This document shows, piece by piece, positions 1-6,769 of a stretch of DNA of 27,535 nt. The stretch's first letter is position 1; every line of letters begins with the position of its first letter. The stretch is from assembly GCA_041671425.1 (NCBI GenBank), contig JBAZBO010000004.1, positions 1-27,535 of the forward strand. Reading direction: 5' to 3'. The notes beneath the pieces are model-generated. The model was not told where the DNA came from. It saw only the letters and a list, made by a program, of their open reading frames with translations, and did no database searches. A program made the position numbers and the translations under genes. This DNA comes from JBAZBO01 sp041671425 (GTDB lineage Bacteria; Patescibacteriota; WWE3; UBA101185; UBA10185).

Positions 1-1758
1 AAAAGACAGCAGGTGGTAAACCCAAGGAATACAGTGTTTTCAGTAAAAAGATTGATGGGAAGGAAATACTCCGACCCTGAAGTTCAAGAACTAAAAAAGC
101 ACTACCCGTATGAGATAGTAGAGGGGCAGAACGGTTTGGCATGTGTCGAGGTTGATGGCAAGGTTTATACCCCCCAGGAAATATCAGCCAAGATCTTAGC
201 CAAGCTCAAAGCTGATGCGGAAAAGTTCTTGGGTCAACCCATTAATGAAGCTGTTATCACAGTGCCAGCGTACTTCAACGATTCACAAAGATCAGCCACC
301 AAAGAAGCCGGCAAGATTGCAGGATTTGACGTCAAAAGAATAATCAACGAACCAACTGCTGCTTCCTTGGCATACGGTCTAGACAAAAAGAAGAATGAAA
401 AGATAGCCGTGTATGATCTGGGTGGTGGCACTTATGATATCTCTATCCTAGAAATAGGTGAGGGTGTCTTTGAAGTGAAATCCACGAATGGCGACACCAT
501 GCTTGGTGGAGATGACTTTGATAGAAAAGTGATCGAATGGCTAGTAACTGGTTTCAAGCAGGAACAGGGAGTGGACCTTTCCGGTGATAGGCAGGCAATG
601 CAAAGGCTAAAGGACGCAGCCGAGAAGGCCAAGATAGAGCTTTCTTCGGTGATGGAGACAGAGATAAGTATTCCCTTCATAACAGCGGATGTCTCTGGTC
701 CAAAGCATCTTAGTGTGAAACTTACCAGAGCAAAGCTGGAAGAGCTTACCGAGGATTTGCTAAACAGAACAATCAAACCAATGGAAAATGCCCTGAAGGA
801 TGCAGGACTTTCTAAGAGTGATATTGCAGAAGTGGTGATGGTAGGTGGTATGACCAGAATGCCAAAAGTGGTGGAAATTGTGAAGGCCTTTTTTGGTAAA
901 GATCCTCATCAGGGTGTAAATCCGGATGAAGTGGTGGCTGTAGGAGCTGGTATCCAAGGGGGAGTCTTGGGTGGCGATGTGAAAGATATATTGCTTTTGG
1001 ATGTAACTCCACTGACCTTTGGACTTGAGACTTTGGGTGGTGTGAGTACGCCTCTCATCAAGAGAAATACAACTATTCCGACCTCTGCTAACCAGGTTTT
1101 CAGTACTGCTGCAGATAGCCAGACGAGTGTGGAAATAAACGTCTTGCAAGGCGAAAGGGAAATGGCTGGGGATAACAAATCTTTGGGAAGGTTCATGCTT
1201 GACGGTATTCCTCCCGCGCCTAGAGGAGTGCCTCAGATAGAGGTGACCTTTGATATAGATGCCAACGGGATCTTGAACGTTTCCGCTAAGGATAAGGCTA
1301 CAAACAGAGAACAGAAGATCACTATCCAAGGTGGTACCGGACTTTCAAAGGAAGAAGTAGAGAAGCTTGTCAGGGATGCGGAAGCCCACAAGGTTGAGGA
1401 TGAGAGAAGAAGACAGGAAGTAGAAGCCAGAAACATGGCTGATGCTATGTGCCACACTGCGGAGAAGTCTTTACGAGATGCTGGGGATAAAGTATCTGCT
1501 GAACTTAAGACAGAGGTTGAGGCTAAAGTGAAAGCAATAAAAGATGTGATGCAAACTGCTTCAAAGGAAGAGCTATCCCAGAAAACGCAGGATTTGTCTT
1601 TAAGCCTTCAGAAGATCGGTCAGGCTATGTATGGAAGCCAAGGTCCACAACAGCCAGGCCAGCCCGGAGGTGACCAAGGTGGAACCCCAGGTGGTACTGA
1701 TGGTGGTCCTACACCAAGCTCTGACGGCCCAGTAGAGGGTGAAGTAGTGGAAGAATAA
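1..1758 (+). CDS. dnaK: Molecular chaperone DnaK (Hsp70), 5' end cut by window edge
   Basis: ATP-dependent Hsp70 chaperone that binds unfolded cytosolic proteins with DnaJ and GrpE. The frame is open from base 1 (KRQQVVNPRNT), which aligns with roughly residue 55 of normal DnaK, so about 50 N-terminal residues, including the first phosphate-binding loop, lie outside the window. The GTG at base 13 is not the real start. Visible parts are the rest of the ATPase domain (NEPTAASLAYGLDKK, then DLGGGTYDISILEIG), the linker DILLLDVTPLTFGLET, the substrate-binding domain (around TTIPTSANQVFSTAAD and FDIDANGILNVSAKDKAT), a helical lid and a Gly/Pro-rich tail ending EGEVVEE, which replaces the EEVD-like end of other Hsp70s. 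A strong terminator follows, and dnaJ lies downstream under its own promoter. grpE and hrcA are not in the window. Identity is certain. Confidence 0.98.
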   Translation, partial: KRQQVVNPRNTVFSVKRLMGRKYSDPEVQELKKHYPYEIVEGQNGLACVEVDGKVYTPQEISAKILAKLKADAEKFLGQPINEAVITVPAYFNDSQRSATKEAGKIAGFDVKRIINEPTAASLAYGLDKKKNEKIAVYDLGGGTYDISILEIGEGVFEVKSTNGDTMLGGDDFDRKVIEWLVTGFKQEQGVDLSGDRQAMQRLKDAAEKAKIELSSVMETEISIPFITADVSGPKHLSVKLTRAKLEELTEDLLNRTIKPMENALKDAGLSKSDIAEVVMVGGMTRMPKVVEIVKAFFGKDPHQGVNPDEVVAVGAGIQGGVLGGDVKDILLLDVTPLTFGLETLGGVSTPLIKRNTTIPTSANQVFSTAADSQTSVEINVLQGEREMAGDNKSLGRFMLDGIPPAPRGVPQIEVTFDIDANGILNVSAKDKATNREQKITIQGGTGLSKEEVEKLVRDAEAHKVEDERRRQEVEARNMADAMCHTAEKSLRDAGDKVSAELKTEVEAKVKAIKDVMQTASKEELSQKTQDLSLSLQKIGQAMYGSQGPQQPGQPGGDQGGTPGGTDGGPTPSSDGPVEGEVVEE

Positions 1759-1788
1759 ATTCTTAATAGCCCTTTTTAGTTGTGGAGG

Positions 1789-1817
1789 AGCCCCGCTGAA
1801 CGCGGGGCTTTCCTTTT
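1789..1817 (+). terminator. Rho-independent terminator of dnaK
   Basis: A perfect 8-bp stem, AGCCCCGC (1789-1796) with GCGGGGCT (1802-1809), has a 5-nt loop TGAAC and is followed by a T-rich run, TTTCCTTTT. It lies 31 nt after the dnaK stop and ahead of the dnaJ promoter, so dnaK and dnaJ are probably separate transcripts. Confidence 0.9.
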
Positions 1818-1823
1818 ACCTCT

Positions 1824-1853
1824 CTAGCAATACTTCTATTCAAGTGCTAAAAT
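1824..1853 (+). promoter_or_regulatory. dnaJ promoter with CIRCE-like HrcA operator
   Basis: An extended -10, TGC-TAAAAT (hexamer 1848-1853), ends 7 nt before the dnaJ ATG at 1861, so transcription should start at or next to the start codon. Overlapping it is an imperfect CIRCE: left arm CTAGCAATA (1824-1832), exactly 9 spacer bases, right arm AAGTGCTAA (1842-1850). The arms match the consensus TTAGCACTC and GAGTGCTAA at 6/9 and 8/9. The right arm covers the -10, so a bound HrcA repressor would block the polymerase. The -35 is weak. The -10 is well supported; the operator is an inference. Confidence 0.6.
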
Positions 1854-1860
1854 AGTGCCC

Positions 1861-2772
1861 ATGGCTAACGGCAAAGATTACTACAACATCTTGGGCGTCT
1901 CAAAGACCGCTTCAGATGATGATATAAAGAAAGCTTATAGGAAGCTCGCTAGAGAGCACCACCCCGACATGGTTGCAGAAAGTGACAAGTCCACTGCTGA
2001 AAAAAGATTTAAAGAGATAAACGAAGCCTATCAGGTGCTTTCAGATCCCCAAAAGAGAAAAATGTATGATCAATTTGGCTCTGCAGGACCAGGTTTTGCT
2101 GGGGGTCAAGGGCAACCCGGTGGTCAATGGGGGCCATTCTCCTATACGTATTCTTCGGGCGGTCAGGGTTCACCTTTTGGTGATGTTGATCCTTTTGATA
2201 TATTCGAGGACTTTTTTGGTTTCAGAGGCTTCGGAGCCAGGAAACCCAGAAAAGGTAAGAACCTGCATTATGAAATGAGAGTGGATTTTGCTGATGCAAT
2301 ACACGGAGCAGAAAAAACTATCAATATAGAAAGTGGTCATGTAACCGTGAAGATACCCAGAGGAGTGAGGACTGGCACAGAAATGAGATTTCCTGGAAGA
2401 GGTATGCCTGGGCCTGATGGTACTCCTGCAGGCGATCTGTTCATATCTTTTAGAGTTGATACCCCGGACAACTTTCAAAGAGTGGGAGATAATCTTGGAG
2501 TGGTTGAAGAGATAGATTTTGTCCAGGCGGTGTTGGGGGATACTGTTGATGTTACGGTCGTAGATCCGGATAGCCCCAGTGGTTTGGGTAAAGCCAAGCT
2601 AAAAGTGCCTTCAGGCACTCAGCCGGGAACTCAATTTAGACTATCAGGAAAAGGTATGCCCAGACTCAGCGGTAGTAGCAGGGGAGACGTTATAGTGCAA
2701 GTAATGATCAAGATACCCCAAAGGTTAAGCAAACAGCAAAAAAGGGTCCTGGAAGAATACCGGGACCTTTAG
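1861..2772 (+). CDS. dnaJ: DnaJ/CbpA-type J-domain co-chaperone lacking the zinc finger
   Basis: J-domain co-chaperone that delivers clients to DnaK and stimulates its ATPase. Residues 1-70 are the J domain, with HPD at 34-36 (REHHPDM). A Gly/Phe-rich linker follows (about 75-125), then two C-terminal beta-sandwich domains with VKIPRGVRTGTEMRFPGRGMP and KLKVPSGTQPGTQFRLSGKGMP. No CxxCxGxG repeats are present, so this is the CbpA-like type II form, 303 residues. ATG at 1861 is preferred to an in-frame GTG at 1855 because the extended -10 (1848-1853) would place the transcript start at about 1860, inside or after that GTG; there is no Shine-Dalgarno. The stop overlaps that of the convergent gap gene by 4 nt (2769-2772), with no terminator between them. 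Confidence 0.95.
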   Translation: MANGKDYYNILGVSKTASDDDIKKAYRKLAREHHPDMVAESDKSTAEKRFKEINEAYQVLSDPQKRKMYDQFGSAGPGFAGGQGQPGGQWGPFSYTYSSGGQGSPFGDVDPFDIFEDFFGFRGFGARKPRKGKNLHYEMRVDFADAIHGAEKTINIESGHVTVKIPRGVRTGTEMRFPGRGMPGPDGTPAGDLFISFRVDTPDNFQRVGDNLGVVEEIDFVQAVLGDTVDVTVVDPDSPSGLGKAKLKVPSGTQPGTQFRLSGKGMPRLSGSSRGDVIVQVMIKIPQRLSKQQKRVLEEYRDL

Positions 2773-3782
2773 GAGGTCATCATTACGGCAAGTTCTACCA
2801 TCCTGTTGCTGTATCCCCACTCATTGTCATACCATGCTAGTACCTTCACCAAAGTCTTATCTACCACTGTGGTAAGCTCCAGATCCACTATTGCTGAATG
2901 AGGGTTTCCGATTATGTCCGATGAGACAATGGGATCCTCAGTGACAGCCAAGATGTTTTTGTATCTTGGATCTTCTGCAGCCTTTTTGAATACCGCGTTT
3001 ACTTCTTCAGCAGTGGTTTCTTTCTCAACTAGCATGGTGATATCCGAAATGGACCCGGTTATGATGGGTACCCTTACCGATATGCCGTCAAACAACCCTT
3101 TGAGTTCTGGTATGACTTTGGTGGTAGCTTTTGCAGCCCCGGTAGTTGTAGGCACCATGTTGTAGCCGGCCGCTCGGGCTCTTCTGTAGTCATCCCCGCC
3201 TCCTGGAAGAGGACCATCCACTACATTCTGCGTGGCGGTTATAGCATGTATGGTGGTCATAACAGACTTTAAGATCTTGAAATTCCTATGCATGATGTCT
3301 ACAACTGGTGATATGCAGTTGGTAGTACAGGAAGCATTGGATATAACGTTCTGACCCAGATATTGACTCTCGTTCACACCAAGTAGAAATGTCTGAACAT
3401 CTCCCTCACCCGAGGTGGGTGCTGAGACTATCACTTTCTTTGCCCCTGCGTCCACATGTGCTTTGGCGGCATTATCTTTGGTGAATCTCCCTGTACACTC
3501 CATTACCACGTCAACGTTCAAGTCTTTCCAAGGAAGCTTCTGCGGTTCTTTTTCTGAGTAAACAGGATAATTCTTTTTGTCGACTATTATATTGTTTTCG
3601 TCGAAGGTCACCTCTCTGTGATAGGTGCCGTAAGCTGAATCGAATTTCAGCAAATACGCAAGCGTTTTCGTGTCTGTTAGATCATTTATGGCAACAACCT
3701 CTACGTCTTCTCTTTCAAGGGCTATCTTAAAAGCAGCCCTTCCAATCCTTCCAAAACCATTTATAGCTATTCGGGCAGGCAT
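2769..3782 (-). CDS. gap: Glyceraldehyde-3-phosphate dehydrogenase, type I
   Basis: Glycolytic NAD-dependent enzyme that converts glyceraldehyde-3-phosphate and phosphate to 1,3-bisphosphoglycerate. The 337-residue protein starts with the Rossmann motif INGFGRIGR. It carries the catalytic cysteine in NASCTTNC, the histidine in TTIHAITATQ, the phosphate-site motif around DYRRARAAGYNMVPTTTGAA, and the C-terminal WYDNEWGYSNRM. It starts only 5 nt after the thioredoxin stop, with no obvious ribosome site, so it is probably translated by coupling as the second gene of a trx-gap operon. Length and motifs are all normal. Confidence 0.98.
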   Translation of the reverse strand: MPARIAINGFGRIGRAAFKIALEREDVEVVAINDLTDTKTLAYLLKFDSAYGTYHREVTFDENNIIVDKKNYPVYSEKEPQKLPWKDLNVDVVMECTGRFTKDNAAKAHVDAGAKKVIVSAPTSGEGDVQTFLLGVNESQYLGQNVISNASCTTNCISPVVDIMHRNFKILKSVMTTIHAITATQNVVDGPLPGGGDDYRRARAAGYNMVPTTTGAAKATTKVIPELKGLFDGISVRVPIITGSISDITMLVEKETTAEEVNAVFKKAAEDPRYKNILAVTEDPIVSSDIIGNPHSAIVDLELTTVVDKTLVKVLAWYDNEWGYSNRMVELAVMMTS

Positions 3783-3787
3783 AATAG

Positions 3788-4054
3788 TTATTTCAGATTA
3801 GAATCGAGCCACTGCTTCAGGACTTCCTTGGGCATAGCTCCCATCTTTCTGGCAATCTCCTTTCCATCTTTTAAAACTACAAAGGTGGGTATACTTACCA
3901 CACCAAACTCTTGGGCCATTGCGCCCTCTACCTCTACATCAACTTTTTTGAACTCCACCTTACCCTCATAATCCTTCTCTATCTCTTCGAAGATAGGCTT
4001 CATCGCTTGGCAGGGGCCACACCAATCCGCATAAAAATCTAAAAATTGGAACAT
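3788..4054 (-). CDS. trxA: Short thioredoxin (N-terminal strand/helix missing)
   Basis: Cytosolic thiol-disulfide oxidoreductase. The active site WCGPC sits at residues 12-16, whereas classical thioredoxins of about 105 residues have it near position 31-35. The cis-proline loop is present (VVSIPTFVVLKDGKE). At 88 residues, the protein lacks the usual first strand and helix. The start is well fixed: a GGAGG Shine-Dalgarno lies 6 nt upstream, and an in-frame TAG occurs 5 codons further up, so no longer form is encoded. First gene of the trx-gap operon, with an extended -10 (4085-4093) about 30 nt upstream. The fold assignment is firm; consequences of the missing N-terminus are unknown. Confidence 0.93.
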   Translation of the reverse strand: MFQFLDFYADWCGPCQAMKPIFEEIEKDYEGKVEFKKVDVEVEGAMAQEFGVVSIPTFVVLKDGKEIARKMGAMPKEVLKQWLDSNLK

Positions 4055-4084
4055 AAAAAACCTCCAAAACTATTAATACATAAG

Positions 4085-4093
4085 ATTTTAACA
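4085..4093 (-). promoter_or_regulatory. trx-gap promoter, extended -10
   Basis: The minus strand reads TGT-TAAAAT, an extended -10 with no good -35. The predicted transcript start near 4078 gives a leader of about 24 nt containing the GGAGG ribosome site, so this is an ordinary leadered promoter, unlike most others in the window. Confidence 0.55.
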
Positions 4094-4100
4094 CACTGGC

Positions 4101-4463
4101 CTACTGGGATTTCAGCTCCTGCCATAGGATCAGTAAGTAAGGGATAGTGAAAAGTGCTACGTTCAGAGCAGTAAGCAATTCGAAAGCGTTTAGTGCCAGG
4201 AACATTGTTATTCCGATTCCAATTATGAAGCCTATCTTAAGACTTTTTCTGAATATTTGCCTGTGTTTGAGCAGGTTCTTGGACTTTTTGTTCAGATGGA
4301 AATACATAGGTATGGACAGAGTGAAGGAGACGGCAAAAAGCAGAAGTGCCAGAGGTATTATGATGCTCCCTATCCCTGATGGTGCAGTGCTGAAGAGATA
4401 CTTTACAAGTCCCCCCCAGAGCGCGAGAGCTATGAGAATAACAGTGAATAGGAATGGTGGCAC
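4101..4463 (-). CDS. Small polytopic membrane protein, unknown function
   Basis: A 120-residue protein with four predicted membrane segments: about 4-26, 31-53, 74-94 and 96-114. A basic cytosolic-type loop (HLNKKSKNLLKHRQIFRKSLK) separates segments 2 and 3. I do not recognise a family. The start is a GTG (minus strand of 4461-4463) placed 6 nt after a TGC-TAAAAT extended -10; there is no Shine-Dalgarno, so the mRNA is predicted to be leaderless. It lies upstream of, and in the same direction as, the trx-gap operon, but each has its own promoter. Confidence 0.75.
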   Translation of the reverse strand: MPPFLFTVILIALALWGGLVKYLFSTAPSGIGSIIIPLALLLFAVSFTLSIPMYFHLNKKSKNLLKHRQIFRKSLKIGFIIGIGITMFLALNAFELLTALNVALFTIPYLLILWQELKSQ

Positions 4464-4469
4464 GGCTGA

Positions 4470-4478
4470 ATTTTAGCA
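4470..4478 (-). promoter_or_regulatory. Extended -10 of the 4101-4463 gene (leaderless)
   Basis: The minus strand reads TGC-TAAAAT, the same nine bases as at dnaJ. The hexamer (4470-4475) ends 6 nt before the GTG start codon, so transcription and translation should begin at the same base. Confidence 0.65.
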
Positions 4479-4480
4479 TT

Positions 4481-4506
4481 AAAAAGCCCCGCTTTGAACG
4501 TGGCTT
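4481..4506 (-). terminator. Terminator of the two-CxxC gene
   Basis: On the minus strand, AAGCCACG (4506-4499), a 7-nt loop and CGGGGCTT (4491-4484) form an 8-bp stem with one mismatch, followed by TTTTT. It sits directly after the stop codon at 4508 and just upstream of the promoter of the next gene. Confidence 0.75.
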
Positions 4507-4507
4507 A

Positions 4508-4870
4508 TTATTTTCCTAAACTAAGCCTTTTTGGTGGGTATCCACCTTTTCCCTTTTTATCCACTGTTACATATGCCAACAATGCGTATGATCTTCTATT
4601 CTCTCTTTCATACACGTAGGGAATCGCGAGCAATCTATTACATGTTTTGCAGTATAGATCTGGTAGCTTTTCAACGCTTTGGAGACTAGTAAATTCTGAA
4701 GGCGCAAGTATTCTATCGAGATAAAGTCTCTTTAAAGGACCTGGACCATCTTTTTGGTATAGAAGAACATGTACTCCGCAATTCTCGCAATATAAATCAA
4801 CAAATTTTGAGTGCCCCCCTCTATTATCCGAGTACATATCTTTCATAAGACGAAACTTATTGTTTTCCAC
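4508..4870 (-). CDS. Uncharacterised protein with two CxxC pairs (probable zinc ribbon)
   Basis: A 120-residue soluble protein. Two pairs, CENC (about 28-31) and CKTC (about 74-77), could together bind one zinc ion as a split ribbon; the segments around them (VDLYCENCGVHVLLYQKDG and LPDLYCKTCNRLLAIPYVY) look alike. A basic C-terminus follows (DKKGKGGYPPKRLSLGK). Zinc binding is inferred from the cysteine spacing; nucleic-acid binding is possible but not shown. The start is a GTG, 7 nt after a perfect TATAAT (4878-4883), so a leaderless mRNA is predicted. A terminator follows the stop, so it is monocistronic. I do not recognise the family. Confidence 0.75.
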   Translation of the reverse strand: MENNKFRLMKDMYSDNRGGHSKFVDLYCENCGVHVLLYQKDGPGPLKRLYLDRILAPSEFTSLQSVEKLPDLYCKTCNRLLAIPYVYERENRRSYALLAYVTVDKKGKGGYPPKRLSLGK

Positions 4871-4877
4871 GTGAATA

Positions 4878-4912
4878 ATTATAGCCTCCTAGGTTAGTGG
4901 ATACTATAACCT
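4878..4912 (-). promoter_or_regulatory. Promoter with a possible operator, two-CxxC gene
   Basis: A consensus TATAAT on the minus strand (4883-4878) ends 7 nt before the GTG start. Immediately upstream, 4891-4912 is an imperfect inverted repeat: AGGTTAGT, spacer GGAT, AC-TA-TAACCT, i.e. a 6-bp stem plus 2 bp across a 2-nt bulge. It covers where the -35 would lie, so a repressor or activator site is plausible. The -10 is strong; the operator is a guess. Confidence 0.55.
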
Positions 4913-4942
4913 TTGGCTGGCCGTGGTGGGCTATGTTGGAAC
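4911..4942 (+). repeat. Imperfect direct repeat, copy 1
   Basis: This 32-bp stretch (starting CTTT, ending CTATGTTGGAAC) matches 5632-5663 at 24 of 32 positions without gaps. The last 12 bases are identical and most differences are G/A or C/T. The copies lie in the same orientation on either side of the 4946-5554 gene. Confidence 0.5.
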
Positions 4943-4945
4943 TTA

Positions 4946-5554
4946 TTATAGAAGTCTTGCCAGAAATGCGGGTAACATAGTTATCAGCAAGATCAACACA
5001 ATTGAAACAGGCACGACCAAAGCCACACTCAGAAAGATCTTTTTAAGCAATGCTCTAGTGCTTTGGTCTTTCTCCACCAGGAATTCTACCAAGACGAAGA
5101 ATAGCAATGGAATTATAAAACCAAGATTAAGGGTGATTAAGGAAGTTGCTACAAAGAAATAGATATACAAGAATGAATTGTCTATATCTTTTTGAATATT
5201 TCCAAAAACACTGAATACTGCGGGTGCAAAGCTCGCCCATGTGATTCCAATCGGGTAACTGAATGTTATAAGTACTAAGATATATAGAATTCTTGGGATC
5301 TTTGAGGAAAGGAATTTCTTGCTTTCTTCTTTGGTGCCAAGAAAAAGTAGTATCAGATTACTTACTACGAATAGCAGCACGATGAAGTACCCTATCTTTC
5401 TAAGACTCTGCCACGTTTCTAAGTAAGGGAACTCAGTGCTTGCTGTAGAGTCTCCCATTGAGATCCTGGCTACAATAACAAGTAGTATTAGAAAATATGA
5501 GTATATTCTAAGAAAAAGCCAAACGCGTGAAGATATATGTTGCAGTTTGTCCAT
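4946..5554 (-). CDS. Five-span membrane protein, unknown function
   Basis: A 202-residue, very hydrophobic protein with five predicted membrane segments: about 11-33, 51-72, 88-113, 126-157 and 172-197. No catalytic motif or known family is visible. The ATG lies 6 nt after an extended -10 TGA-TACTAT (5561-5569) with no Shine-Dalgarno, so a leaderless mRNA is predicted. The gene is bracketed by the two copies of a 32-bp imperfect direct repeat (4911-4942 and 5632-5663). Confidence 0.72.
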   Translation of the reverse strand: MDKLQHISSRVWLFLRIYSYFLILLVIVARISMGDSTASTEFPYLETWQSLRKIGYFIVLLFVVSNLILLFLGTKEESKKFLSSKIPRILYILVLITFSYPIGITWASFAPAVFSVFGNIQKDIDNSFLYIYFFVATSLITLNLGFIIPLLFFVLVEFLVEKDQSTRALLKKIFLSVALVVPVSIVLILLITMLPAFLARLL

Positions 5555-5560
5555 GGGTAA

Positions 5561-5569
5561 ATAGTATCA
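5561..5569 (-). promoter_or_regulatory. Extended -10 of the 4946-5554 gene (leaderless)
   Basis: The minus strand reads TGA-TACTAT, with 6 nt between the hexamer and the ATG. No convincing -35 is seen at the usual spacing. Confidence 0.6.
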
Positions 5570-5631
5570 CTGTTTTGAGTTCAAATCCCTTATGGAGTAG
5601 GAGAAATTGATGCTGGTATAGCAGAGTAAAG

Positions 5632-5663
5632 CTTTAGTTGAGTGGAGTGGACTATGTTGGAAC
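5632..5663 (+). repeat. Imperfect direct repeat, copy 2
   Basis: Second copy of the 32-bp element (24/32 identical to 4911-4942). It lies in the 166-bp gap before rmuC, nested in a possible long hairpin formed by GTAAAGC and GCTTTAC. It has no coding potential that I can support. Confidence 0.5.
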
Positions 5664-5702
5664 GCTTTACAAATGTAACTCCTCCGGTTAAGCGAAAATT
5701 TC

Positions 5703-5711
5703 TGATAGAAT
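5703..5711 (+). promoter_or_regulatory. rmuC extended -10
   Basis: TGA-TAGAAT (hexamer 5706-5711), 9 nt before the rmuC ATG at 5721. The predicted leader is 0-3 nt and there is no Shine-Dalgarno. Confidence 0.55.
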
Positions 5712-5720
5712 AATCGCACT

Positions 5721-6566
5721 ATGATATCCACAGAAGCACTAATACTGATAATGACCGTGATCGCCGTAGCAGTGGGGGGTCTTGCGTTCTTTCTTTCCAA
5801 GCAATTTTCAAAGCTAAAAGATGATCTTGGAAATGATGAAGATAAAGTCTTGGTTGAATGGTTAAAAGAGATGAAAAACTCGATGGAAAGAAATACGGAC
5901 ACTTTAGAAAAGCAGCTGCAAACACATAGGCAGACCCTCAACGAACAGACAAAGCTCATATGGGAAAGGTTGGATAATTCCACAGAGGTTATAAGGCAAG
6001 TCCAGAAGCAGCTGGGCGGTATACAGGAGTTTGGCAATGATATGAAAGACCTTAGTAACATCTTGAAATCACCTAAACTAAGGGGAGGCTTGGGGGAGCA
6101 GTTTTTGTATGAGATTTTGGCAAATGCCTTACCAACCGATCTTTTCAAGGCACAGTTCAAATTCAAAAGCGGCGACATTTGTGATGCTGTGGTTTTTACT
6201 GACAAGGGAATAATCCCAATTGATTCAAAGTTTCCAATGGAGAATTTTAAAGCGATGCTTGATTCCCAGACGGAAGAAGAACGAGACAGGTCCCGCAAAG
6301 CCTTCCTAGGTGATTTTAAGAGAAGGGTAGATGAGGTTTCAAGTAAGTATATCCTTCCGGAAGAAGGTACTACTGAACAGGCGATCATGTACATTCCTTC
6401 TGAGAATGTGTTTTATGAGCTTATCGTCAATACACCAAAAGCTGAGGATTACGCCAAGGATAGGAATGTGATCATAGCCTCGCCCAACACGTTATCCTAT
6501 TTCTTGAAGATCATTCTTGTTGCATTCCAACAGCACGAACTTGAAAAGCATGCTAGGAGATCTTGA
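5721..6566 (+). CDS. rmuC: RmuC family protein, N-terminal part before a frameshift
   Basis: RmuC proteins have a nuclease-like fold and are linked to limiting recombination at inverted repeats. This part has an N-terminal membrane anchor (about 5-25), a coiled coil (about 30-95), and most of the RmuC domain with GGLGEQFLYEIL and IIPIDSKFPMENFKAML. The frame ends after EKHARRS at a TGA (6564-6566), in mid-domain. The remainder of the domain continues in the -1 frame from 6563. One extra G in AGGAGATC (near 6555-6560) would restore AREILSSLAG, the normal continuation. It is therefore a one-base deletion or a sequencing/assembly error; I see no classical slippery heptamer. Confidence 0.92.
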   Translation: MISTEALILIMTVIAVAVGGLAFFLSKQFSKLKDDLGNDEDKVLVEWLKEMKNSMERNTDTLEKQLQTHRQTLNEQTKLIWERLDNSTEVIRQVQKQLGGIQEFGNDMKDLSNILKSPKLRGGLGEQFLYEILANALPTDLFKAQFKFKSGDICDAVVFTDKGIIPIDSKFPMENFKAMLDSQTEEERDRSRKAFLGDFKRRVDEVSSKYILPEEGTTEQAIMYIPSENVFYELIVNTPKAEDYAKDRNVIIASPNTLSYFLKIILVAFQQHELEKHARRS

Positions 6567-6751
6567 GCTCTTTGGCGGGTATAAGGGTGGAAGCAGGTAA
6601 ATTTGATGAAGACCTGGGTGTTCTGTCCAGACACATTTCTAACGCATCCAAGTCAATGGATGGGGTGCAGATAAAATACCAAAAGCTGTTTGGAAAGATA
6701 GAAAGTGTTCAGCAACTAGGCGAAAAAGACGAAAAGCCCCTGTTGGAATGA
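6563..6751 (+). CDS. rmuC: RmuC C-terminal part after the frameshift
   Basis: These 62 residues (LSSLAGIRVEAGKFDEDLG onward, then a helical end with SRHISNASKSMDGVQIKYQ) form the C-terminal helices of an RmuC domain and join directly to the upstream fragment. TTG at 6563 overlaps the upstream TGA by 4 nt (TTGA), with an AGGAG 5-9 nt before it, so reinitiation as a separate chain is conceivable. A simple frameshift is more likely, because the joint product of about 343 residues would be a normal RmuC. Followed by a hairpin terminator. Confidence 0.85.
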   Translation: MSSLAGIRVEAGKFDEDLGVLSRHISNASKSMDGVQIKYQKLFGKIESVQQLGEKDEKPLLE

Positions 6752-6769
6752 GTTCCTAAGAGGCTTTTT
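6731..6769. terminator. Bidirectional terminator between rmuC and the 6768 gene
   Basis: AAAAGCC (6732-6738) pairs with GGCTTTT (6762-6768), and an inner GGAA/TTCC stem sits in the loop. T-runs flank the stem on both strands. It overlaps the last codons of rmuC and the stop of the converging gene at 6768. Confidence 0.75.

Noticed and set aside
4085..4093. Counting trx among leaderless genes
   Set aside because: Its extended -10 is about 30 nt upstream and a GGAGG lies at 6 nt, so it has a normal leader.
5571..5590. T-arm-like TTCAAAT at 5580, possible tRNA
   Set aside because: The flanking bases do not form a 5-bp T stem and no acceptor or anticodon arm fits.
5567..6394. 275-codon minus-strand frame opposite rmuC
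   Set aside because: Ser/Phe/Leu-rich shadow of the rmuC coding strand with no recognisable motif.
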